6,149 nt of DNA from Thiohalobacter sp. (lineage in GTDB: Bacteria; Pseudomonadota; Gammaproteobacteria; DSM-19610). The stretch covers positions 1 through 6,149 of the forward strand of contig JALVCM010000005.1 in assembly GCA_027010005.1 (NCBI GenBank), read 5' to 3'. Positions 1 to 5,526 of this stretch are shown here, piece by piece. The notes below the pieces were generated by a model. It was not told the DNA's origin. It saw nothing but the letters and a program-made list of their open reading frames with translations, and ran no database searches. The first letter of the stretch is position 1. Each line of letters begins with the position of its first letter. The position numbers and the translations under genes are program-made.

Positions 1-1
1 G

Positions 2-472
2 TTCGATGTATCAGTGATGGATAACGGTGAGCGCTACACCGAGTCCGATACCATTGAATCCGGTGATGAGGCGGTTGTCGTTGATACACCGTTTGGCCGC
101 CTCGGACTGGCAGTCTGTTATGACCTGCGCTTTCCCGAACTGTTTCGTACCATGCTCGACCAGGGTATGGAGATCATTGCGCTGCCCTCTGCGTTTACGG
201 CCATTACCGGCAAGGCGCACTGGAAGACCCTGGTACGCGCACGCGCAATCGAAAACCTGTGTTTTGTACTGGCTGCCGGCCAGGGGGGGTATCACGTCAA
301 TGGCCGTGAAACCTATGGCCACAGCATGATCGTCGACCCCTGGGGGAATATCATGAATGAACTGGCCAACGGTTCCGGACTGGTATGCGCAGAGATGGAC
401 CTGGACCGACTGAACAGCATACGCCGCAGCTTTCCCTGCCTGGACCATCGCAATATCGTTTGCCGCGTCTGA
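2..472 (+). CDS. Nit-family carbon-nitrogen hydrolase (omega-amidase/nitrilase-like), C-terminal part
   Basis: Cytoplasmic C-N hydrolase of the nitrilase superfamily, the group containing Nit1 (deaminated glutathione amidase) and Nit2 (omega-amidase). The reading frame is open to the left edge, so the gene starts outside the window; the GTG at 14 is internal. About 156 residues are visible, against roughly 270-285 for the family. The nucleophilic cysteine lies in the motif AVCYDLRFPEL (visible residue 39). The Glu and Lys of the Glu-Lys-Cys triad should lie in the missing part. Other family blocks are ALPSAFT, the segment WKTLVRARAIEN, the TYGHSMIVDPWG block, and the terminal HRN of the usual R-x-x-x-P-x-x-x-HR ending. 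The stop is 10 bases from the end of the convergent darP, leaving no room for tldD, which often follows nit in related bacteria. The substrate cannot be settled from half a protein; a house-cleaning amidase (Nit1-like) is the likeliest reading. Confidence 0.9.
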   Translation, partial: FDVSVMDNGERYTESDTIESGDEAVVVDTPFGRLGLAVCYDLRFPELFRTMLDQGMEIIALPSAFTAITGKAHWKTLVRARAIENLCFVLAAGQGGYHVNGRETYGHSMIVDPWGNIMNELANGSGLVCAEMDLDRLNSIRRSFPCLDHRNIVCRV

Positions 473-482
473 TGTACCCGGG

Positions 483-1001
483 TTATTCGTTCATTTCCCT
501 CAGATAGCGAAACAGCACGCGCGCTGATTTTGGTGGCCTGTTCCGATCGCGCTCCTTGCGCGCCTGGCGGACCAGCTGGCGCAGGTGCTGGCGGTCTGCG
601 TTAGCATGTGCCTGTAAATATTCCTCGATGGCCGTGTCCGACTCCTCGATCATGCGGTCACGCCAGTGCTCCAGCGCGTGGTGAGCCTGGACCTGCTGGC
701 GGGTTTTCTGGCGCAGTTGCTCGAAGTGTTGCTGGATCGGTTCCGGATCGATATCGCGCATCAGGCGGCCGATGAACTGGCGCTGTCGCTTGAGAGCGCT
801 GCGCGAGTGAATGCGCTTCATTTCCTGCAGGGCGTCGATCAGGGACTCGGGCAGTGACAATTTTACCCAGTCGGTTTCCGGTAATTCCAGCAGGTCGGTG
901 CCGAGTTGCTGCAACGCATCGGCATCCTTTTTTCGCCGGGTCTTGCTCGGCGGCAGGTCGTCGGGGTCAAATTCGTCTTCTTCCACCATGGACTCGATCA
1001 T
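483..1001 (-). CDS. darP: DarP/YjgA, ribosome-associated 50S maturation factor (DUF615)
   Basis: DarP (formerly YjgA) binds late 50S precursors in E. coli and helps maturation of the peptidyl-transferase region; it is cytoplasmic. The 172-residue product is close to the E. coli length (about 183). It shows the family pattern: an acidic N-terminus (EEDEFDPDD, about residues 6-14), the block PPSKTRRKKDADALQQLG (about 15-32), a charged helical middle with RQRQFIGRLMRDID and the following EPIQ, the ADRQHLRQLVRQARKE block, and the conserved ending PPKSAR then FRYLRE. The start is uncertain. ATG at 1001 is used here; a TTG at 1004 and a second ATG at 989 are also in frame, none has a good Shine-Dalgarno sequence, and the conserved block begins after all three. 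The gene converges on the nit-like hydrolase and diverges from the oxygenase gene. In E. coli the divergent neighbour is pmbA/tldE. Confidence 0.93.
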   Translation of the reverse strand: MIESMVEEDEFDPDDLPPSKTRRKKDADALQQLGTDLLELPETDWVKLSLPESLIDALQEMKRIHSRSALKRQRQFIGRLMRDIDPEPIQQHFEQLRQKTRQQVQAHHALEHWRDRMIEESDTAIEEYLQAHANADRQHLRQLVRQARKERDRNRPPKSARVLFRYLREMNE

Positions 1002-1060
1002 CAACTTGTCACATTCAGGGCGTATTATGGGGCAGAGTAATCCCGGTGGCTAATCCATTT

Positions 1061-1606
1061 ATGAACAGACAAGAGAATCTCACTATTCACTACCGCATTG
1101 TCCGGCTGGCCGACAGTGTGTCGCTCAATACAGCAATCCAGGCGCAGTATCAGGCGCTGAAAACGGCAAATTCTGCCGATATTACCCATAGCCATTATTT
1201 TGAAGGACGCTATGAGAATACCTGGGTGTCGGCCAGGGTACTGACCAGTATCCAGCCTGTGCTCGATGTTGCGCGCCGCGAGGCAGCTGCCTTCCTTCAG
1301 ACTGACAGCTTGCCTGAAGTCGGGTTCTGGCTGAATGAAATGGGTCCCGGCCATGTCACTTTGCCACATCGCCATGATGAGGACGATGAATTACTGTCCG
1401 GGGTGTACTACGTCAGTGTTGCGGAGAATTGCGGTGAGCTGGTGCTGGAACAGGGGAGCGCCAGCACGCACATTCATCCGCAGGCGGGTATGCTGGTGCT
1501 GTTCCCGCCAGACGTGCTGCACCATGTGACACAGAACCTCGGCAAGGAAACCCGCCTGTCCATCGGGATGAACTTTGGTATACGAAACCAGGAAACCCCG
1601 GATTAG
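1061..1606 (+). CDS. putative 2OG-Fe(II) oxygenase (cupin-like double-stranded beta-helix)
   Basis: Resembles the small 2-oxoglutarate/Fe(II) oxygenases with the LSGVYYV signature (the 2OG-FeII_Oxy_5 / TIGR02466-like group); the substrate is unknown. With the ATG at 1061 the product has 181 residues. The N-terminal 85 residues are variable. The catalytic fold follows: WLNEMGPG (90-97), LPHRHDEDDELLSGVYYV (101-118) supplying the first iron ligands (His103 or His105 with Asp106 or Glu107), the stretch AGMLVLFPPDVLHH (142-155) with His154 in the place of the distal iron ligand, and TRLSIGMNFG (164-173) with Arg165 in the place of the 2OG-binding arginine. The frame stays open back to 854, but that part is antisense to darP and is not credible as coding. 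A GTG at 1046 is a real alternative start because AGAG lies 8 bases before it. The family call is from motif pattern; the reaction is inferred, and a non-enzymatic cupin role remains possible. Confidence 0.8.
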   Translation: MNRQENLTIHYRIVRLADSVSLNTAIQAQYQALKTANSADITHSHYFEGRYENTWVSARVLTSIQPVLDVARREAAAFLQTDSLPEVGFWLNEMGPGHVTLPHRHDEDDELLSGVYYVSVAENCGELVLEQGSASTHIHPQAGMLVLFPPDVLHHVTQNLGKETRLSIGMNFGIRNQETPD

Positions 1607-1665
1607 TTTATAACTTACGTCATCCTGGGCTTGAAGTTGCTCGCAATGAATCGATCAGATGTTCG
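1607..1665. other. intergenic gap between convergent genes, no clear terminator
   Basis: These 59 bases separate the stop of the oxygenase gene (+) from the stop of mgtE (-). A bidirectional terminator would be expected here. The only inverted repeat I see is a 5-base AACTT/AAGTT pair with a 17-base loop and no following T-run, which is too weak to call. Termination here may be Rho-dependent. Confidence 0.5.
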
Positions 1666-3021
1666 CTAGGTCAGATACCAGGTTCCCAGCCCCAGGAAGG
1701 CGACGAAGCCGACCACGTCGGTGACTGTGGTAAGCAGCACGGTACCCGCCAGTGCCGGGTCGACACCGACACGTTTCAGTATCAGTGGTATGGCAAAGCC
1801 GGCGACGGCCGCAAAAATCAGGTTGATGATCAGTGCGGCACCGATAATCAGGCCGATATCGGTATTCCGGAACCAGGCCATGGCAATCACAGCGACCACC
1901 AGTGACCAGATCAGGCCGTTCATGATGCTGACCTGAATTTCCTTGAGCATCAGAGAGCGCGCGTTACTGGAACCGACCTGGCCCAAGGCAAGGCCGCGGA
2001 TCATAATGGTCAGGGTCTGGCTACCGGCAATGCCACCCATGCTGGCAACGATCGGCATCAGAACGGCCAGTGCCACGACCTTGTCCAGCGTGGATTCGAA
2101 CAGGCCTATCACCCAGGAGGCGAGAAAAGCCGTGGCGAGGTTGACCCCCAGCCATATGGCGCGGCGGCGTGCGCTGGTGACAACCGGTGCGAAGATATCA
2201 TCTTCCTCGTCGAGGCCGGCCATGCTCATGATGTTGTGATCGGCTTCATCGCGGATGACGTCCACGACGTCATCAACCGTGATACGACCGAGCAGCTTGT
2301 TATTTTCATCGACGACCGGTGCGGAAACGAGGTCACGGTCCTGGAACAGGCGTGCCACGTCGGCACTCTTCATGTCGGCAGGGATACCTTCGACGTCACG
2401 GTCCATGACTTCCGCCACACTGGCCTCGGGGTCATTGGTCAGCAGTGTGCTGAGGGGTAGCAGTCCCTGCAGATGATCGAAACGGTTGACGACAAACAGG
2501 CTGTCGGTCAGTTCCGGGATCTCGCCACGCAGGCGCAGGTAGCGCAGCACTACGTCCAGTGAAACATTGGCGCGTACCGTGACCACATCGAGATCCATGA
2601 GGCCGCCGGCCGTGTCTTCCGGGTAGGAGAGTGCCGCTTCCAGGCGCTGGCGGTTTTGTTTGTCCATGGACAGCAGCAGCTCATGGATGACTGCACCCGG
2701 CAGGTCGTGCAGCAGGTCGGCAAGGTCATCGGTGTCCAGGCCACCGGTGGCACGTACCAGCTCGTGGGTTTCCATTTCGTCGATCAGGCCGGAACGCACC
2801 TCGTCGTTGACCTCGACAAGGACTTCACCCCGTTCCTCACTGGGGACCAGTTCCCAGAGCAGTTCACGCGGGCCGTGCGGGAGTGACTCGAGCAGATCAC
2901 CGATTTCAGCCGGATGCAGGTCCGAGAGCATTTGCCGCACTTTATCTGCGGCACCGCTGTGCAGGGCATCTGTGAGCGCTTCCAGGCGTTGTTGGGTATT
3001 TTTCTGTTCAGCGGATTCCAC
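1666..3021 (-). CDS. mgtE: magnesium channel/transporter MgtE
   Basis: MgtE is an inner-membrane Mg2+ channel gated by cytoplasmic Mg2+. At 451 residues it has the usual length and full domain order. The MgtE_N superhelical domain covers about 10-135 (LHPAEIGDLLESLP, DTDDLADLLHDLP, YPEDTAGGLMD). Two CBS domains follow (about 138-200 and 203-262, the second with PVVDENNKLLGRITVDDVV). A plug/linker (MAGLDEEDD, 267-275) leads into five predicted membrane helices from about 286 to 450. The pore block SMGGIAGSQTLTIMIRGLAL (about 327-346) and the last-helix motif TTVTD (Asp435) match the family; Asp435 corresponds to the ion-selecting Asp432 of Thermus thermophilus MgtE. The GTG start at 3021 is supported by a TGAGG ribosome site 8 bases upstream, and an in-frame stop a short way upstream excludes a longer form. 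It lies 102 bases downstream of ptsI on the same strand, so it may be co-transcribed with the PTS genes or use its own promoter. Confidence 0.97.
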   Translation of the reverse strand: MESAEQKNTQQRLEALTDALHSGAADKVRQMLSDLHPAEIGDLLESLPHGPRELLWELVPSEERGEVLVEVNDEVRSGLIDEMETHELVRATGGLDTDDLADLLHDLPGAVIHELLLSMDKQNRQRLEAALSYPEDTAGGLMDLDVVTVRANVSLDVVLRYLRLRGEIPELTDSLFVVNRFDHLQGLLPLSTLLTNDPEASVAEVMDRDVEGIPADMKSADVARLFQDRDLVSAPVVDENNKLLGRITVDDVVDVIRDEADHNIMSMAGLDEEDDIFAPVVTSARRRAIWLGVNLATAFLASWVIGLFESTLDKVVALAVLMPIVASMGGIAGSQTLTIMIRGLALGQVGSSNARSLMLKEIQVSIMNGLIWSLVVAVIAMAWFRNTDIGLIIGAALIINLIFAAVAGFAIPLILKRVGVDPALAGTVLLTTVTDVVGFVAFLGLGTWYLT

Positions 3022-3029
3022 GCGTAAGG

Positions 3030-3034
3030 CCTCA
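3030..3034 (-). promoter_or_regulatory. ribosome binding site of mgtE
   Basis: The minus-strand sequence TGAGG lies 8 bases before the GTG at 3021. It decides the mgtE start, since no ATG is available nearby and the frame is closed upstream. Confidence 0.65.
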
Positions 3035-3062
3035 CAAGCGGTTCAACAGGTGATCGCTGCGC

Positions 3063-3089
3063 AGTGTAACAGGGTGCCTGCCGACGCAA
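3063..3089 (-). promoter_or_regulatory. possible sigma-70 promoter for mgtE
   Basis: On the minus strand the ptsI-mgtE gap holds an extended -10, TGTTACACT (TACACT at 3063-3068 with the TG at 3070-3071). A poor -35, TTGCGT (3084-3089), is separated from it by a 15-base spacer. The TGn extension can make up for a weak -35. Transcription would begin about 35-40 bases before the mgtE GTG. The call rests on motif matching in a gap that has no obvious terminator for ptsI. Confidence 0.35.
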
Positions 3090-3123
3090 AACCACGCTTG
3101 TCGACTTTTATCGGAGAGGGTTG

Positions 3124-4860
3124 TCAGTGAAGGGTGTTCAGGGCATCGACAGCGGCATGGATTTGTTGCGGGTCGTCGCTGGCGAGGATTTCATCAATGT
3201 GCCGGGACAGCAGCTGTGTATCACAGCGACGAATTGCGTCCTTGACCTCGAACAGTGACGTCGGTGGTACCGAGAACTGGCGCAGCCCCATACCGAGCAG
3301 CAGCCGTGTATAGCGCGGGTCACCTGCCATTTCACCGCACATGGCAACCGGGGTCATGTACTGCTGCCCGGCATCTATGACCATGCGGATCAGTTTCAGT
3401 ACCCCTGGGTGCAGCGGGTCGTACAGGTAGGTGACACTGTCGTCGATACGATCGATGGCAAGTGCATACTGGATGAGATCATTGGTGCCAATCGACAGGA
3501 AATCGAGTTTGCGGGCAAACAGGCTGGCGGAAAGTGCCGCCGCCGGAACCTCGATCATGCCGCCGACGGGCAGATTCCTGTCAAACGCCAGCCCGTCCTC
3601 GAGGAGCTGCTGCTTGACCTCTTCAACCAGCTCAAGTAGGCGGGTCAGTTCACTGGCGCTGGACAGCATCGGGATCATCATCTGCACCGGTCCCTTTGTT
3701 GAGGCACGCAGTATGGCGCGTAATTGCGGGCGGAACAGTTCCAGATTATTCAGGCAAAGGCGAATGGCACGCAGTCCCAGGGCCGGATTGGGGCAGCTCC
3801 GGTTGTCTAATGCACCGCATTCCTTGTCAGCCCCGAGATCAAGGGTGCGGATAGTGACCGGCAGACCCTTCATGGACCGGATCAGTGCCACGTAGTGTTT
3901 CAGCTGTTCTTCCTCGCCAGGGATATCATTGCGGTTCATGAACAGGAATTCAGTCCGGAACAGGCCGATACCATCGGCACCGGACTGGCGTGCTGCACGG
4001 ATATCCTCCAGCAACTCAACATTGGCAAACAGGTTGACCGGGATACCGTCTTCCGTCACCGCCGGTTCGTTTTTCAGCCGTTTCAGCTCGGTCAGGTGTT
4101 TTTTCTGTTGCCGCTGCTGCCGGCGATAGTCTTTCAGGGTGTCTTCATCGACATCTGCAAGTAAGCGCCCGCGGCTGCCATCGAGAATGACCGTGTCCCC
4201 GTCACGTATCTGGTGCGGAGTGACGTGGGTACCGACAATAGCGGGCATGCCAAGGCTGCGGGCGAGGATGGCAGTATGTGACAGCGGCCCCCCCGATTCG
4301 GTGACAAAACCGGCGATACCCTGGTGTTGCAGCAGTGCAGCCTCGGCCGGGTTGAGGTCATGGGCAAGGATAATGGCACCCTGCAATGTATGTTCATCAC
4401 CTGGTCTGGCGGCAGTCTTCTCGCCGATCAGAATACGCTGGATACGCGTGACAACGTGGTCAATATCATCCTTGCGGGTACGCAGGTAAGGATCGTCCAT
4501 TTCATCGAAGACCTGTGCCAGTTCATCACGTTGTGTCTTCAGCGCCCACTCGGCGCTGCACTGATCCTGCCTGATACGTTCAATGGGGGCGGCGGTCAGC
4601 ATGCTGTCTTCCATCATCAGCAGGTGGGTATCGATGAAGTCGGTAATGTCGGCCGAGGTGGATTCAGGGATGCTGTTACGGATGGATTTGAGTTGCTGGC
4701 GTGCAGTACGGACCGCGCGCCGGAAACGCGCCACTTCGTCCTCGATCAGTTCTTTCGGGATGGCTGCTTCACAGATTTCCAGTTCACCATCATCCAGCCG
4801 GTGTGCACGGCCAATGGCAATGCCGCGTGAAATACCTGTGCCGGAGATGGTGACAGTCAT
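3124..4860 (-). CDS. ptsI: PTS Enzyme I (phosphoenolpyruvate-protein phosphotransferase)
   Basis: Cytoplasmic first enzyme of the phosphotransferase system: it takes phosphate from PEP onto a histidine and passes it to HPr. The 578 residues match PtsI length and begin directly with the PEP-utilisers N domain (ISGTGISRGIAIGRA), so it lacks the GAF domain of the nitrogen-type EI, PtsP. The helical HPr-binding domain covers about 30-145. The swivelling domain carries the active histidine His195 in GGPLSHTAILARSLGMPAIVG (190-210). The PEP-binding barrel shows GLFRTEFLFM (Arg302), the IRTLDLGADK block with Arg338, GMIEVPAAAL (Glu437), the GTNDLIQYALAIDR block (Asp461), and the catalytic Cys508 in MCGEMAGDP. 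All key residues are present. The ATG overlaps the HPr stop by 4 bases (ATGA), with GAGGA just upstream, indicating translational coupling. Automated pipelines may name it ptsP by family symbol, although the domain layout is that of PtsI. Confidence 0.96.
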   Translation of the reverse strand: MTVTISGTGISRGIAIGRAHRLDDGELEICEAAIPKELIEDEVARFRRAVRTARQQLKSIRNSIPESTSADITDFIDTHLLMMEDSMLTAAPIERIRQDQCSAEWALKTQRDELAQVFDEMDDPYLRTRKDDIDHVVTRIQRILIGEKTAARPGDEHTLQGAIILAHDLNPAEAALLQHQGIAGFVTESGGPLSHTAILARSLGMPAIVGTHVTPHQIRDGDTVILDGSRGRLLADVDEDTLKDYRRQQRQQKKHLTELKRLKNEPAVTEDGIPVNLFANVELLEDIRAARQSGADGIGLFRTEFLFMNRNDIPGEEEQLKHYVALIRSMKGLPVTIRTLDLGADKECGALDNRSCPNPALGLRAIRLCLNNLELFRPQLRAILRASTKGPVQMMIPMLSSASELTRLLELVEEVKQQLLEDGLAFDRNLPVGGMIEVPAAALSASLFARKLDFLSIGTNDLIQYALAIDRIDDSVTYLYDPLHPGVLKLIRMVIDAGQQYMTPVAMCGEMAGDPRYTRLLLGMGLRQFSVPPTSLFEVKDAIRRCDTQLLSRHIDEILASDDPQQIHAAVDALNTLH

Positions 4861-5126
4861 TCTTCCTCACCAAAACGGTTTTCAATCAGTTCGGTCAGTT
4901 TTTCGATTGCTTCATGTTCATCATCACCGTCAGCGATAATACGTATTTCCGAGCCTTTTGATGCAGCCAGCATCATGACACCCATGATGCTTTTTCCGTT
5001 GACTTCCTGCCCGTTACGGGCGAGCTTCACCTCGCTGGAGAAAGAGGAGGCCAGGGTAACCAGCTTGGCGGCAGCACGGGCATGCAATCCGAGTTTGTTG
5101 ATAATGGTTATGCTTTTATCCAGCAT
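4857..5126 (-). CDS. ptsH: HPr-family phosphocarrier protein
   Basis: Small cytoplasmic phosphocarrier of 89 residues, normal for HPr. The active-site histidine is His15 in KLGLHARAAAKL. The regulatory serine is Ser46 in GKSIMGVMML, the loop phosphorylated by HPr kinase/phosphorylase in bacteria that have it. The neighbourhood (rapZ and EIIA upstream, EI downstream) is that of the regulatory PTS of non-enteric proteobacteria. The protein could equally be called NPr/PtsO; sequence alone does not separate the two names. It overlaps the end of the EIIA gene by 11 bases, and its ribosome site lies inside that gene. Its own stop overlaps the ptsI start. The likely donor is the adjacent EI and the likely acceptor the adjacent EIIA, possibly also a PtsN encoded outside the window. 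Confidence 0.96.
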   Translation of the reverse strand: MLDKSITIINKLGLHARAAAKLVTLASSFSSEVKLARNGQEVNGKSIMGVMMLAASKGSEIRIIADGDDEHEAIEKLTELIENRFGEEE

Positions 5127-5526
5127 GCAGGGGGCCTTCCAGGTTACAGGTCAATACGCCATCCCGGCCACCGGTGACAGCCTTGTGCGTGAGTTCGTTG
5201 AGATCCATGCCGGGGTAGTTGAGTACCCGTATCAGCATGGGCAGGTTGACACCGGATACGACACGAACCGTATGCTGGTCATGCAGCCGACAGGCTATGT
5301 TGCTGGGAGTCGATCCATACAGATCCGTCAGGACCAGTACACCATCCCCGCTATCGAGCCGGTTTGCCATGCTGACGGCTTCTTCAAGGACCCGCTCCGG
5401 GTCGCAGTCTGTGGGTGCGGACAGGGTGGAGGTCTGCAATGGGCATACGCCCAGTACGTCAATAGCAGTTTGCAGCAGCACCGCTCCGATATTGCCGTGT
5501 GTGATGAGCAGTATGCCAACGTTCAC
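5116..5526 (-). CDS. PTS mannose/fructose-family EIIA protein
   Basis: A free-standing EIIA domain of the mannose (PTS-EIIA-Man) family, 136 residues, cytoplasmic. The phosphorylated histidine is His10 in GILLITHGNIG. The conserved LTDLYGSTPSN (66-76, Asp68) and SGVNLPML (91-98) loops that build the active site are intact. It would take phosphate from HPr. The usual partners EIIB, EIIC and EIID are not in the window, and the protein is not fused to EIIB as in enteric ManX. A regulatory role is therefore more likely than sugar transport; that is inference from context. The GTG start overlaps the rapZ stop by 4 bases (GTGA), and GGGAG lies 5 bases upstream. Database names such as 'PTS fructose transporter subunit IIA' would refer to this same family. 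Confidence 0.93.
   Translation of the reverse strand: MNVGILLITHGNIGAVLLQTAIDVLGVCPLQTSTLSAPTDCDPERVLEEAVSMANRLDSGDGVLVLTDLYGSTPSNIACRLHDQHTVRVVSGVNLPMLIRVLNYPGMDLNELTHKAVTGGRDGVLTCNLEGPLHAG
5135..5140 (-). promoter_or_regulatory. ribosome binding site of ptsH, inside the EIIA gene
   Basis: The minus-strand GGAAGG lies 8 bases before the HPr ATG at 5126. It is embedded in the last codons of the EIIA gene, so ribosomes finishing EIIA pass over it. It supports both the HPr start and the 11-base overlap being real. Confidence 0.7.

Noticed and set aside
283..289. G7 run in the nit-like gene, and a matching C7 run at 4288-4294 within ptsI, as phase-variation tracts
   Set aside because: One or two runs of seven are expected by chance in 6 kb at this GC content. 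Both fall on glycine codons of conserved motifs, and both frames are intact.
11..448. 145-residue minus-strand open frame over the nit-like gene
   Set aside because: Antisense to a clear nitrilase-family sequence with intact motifs; nothing recognisable in its product.
854..1060. 69-residue N-terminal extension of the oxygenase frame
   Set aside because: It lies antisense to the darP N-terminal coding region, has Arg/Ser/Pro-rich shadow composition, and the fold does not need it.
1005..1060. Overlapping divergent -10 boxes (TATTAT on plus at 1023-1028, CATAAT on minus at 1024-1029)
   Set aside because: A promoter must exist here, but neither box has a -35 at proper spacing (TTGTCA at 1006-1011 is only 11 bases away), so I cannot place one with support.
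3022..3123. Mg2+-sensing M-box (ykoK) riboswitch before mgtE
   Set aside because: The gap is 102 bases, shorter than a full M-box leader, and I see no nested stems or terminator arrangement in it.
4324..4830. 168-residue plus-strand open frame within ptsI
   Set aside because: Antisense shadow of Enzyme I, with low-complexity composition and no recognisable domain.
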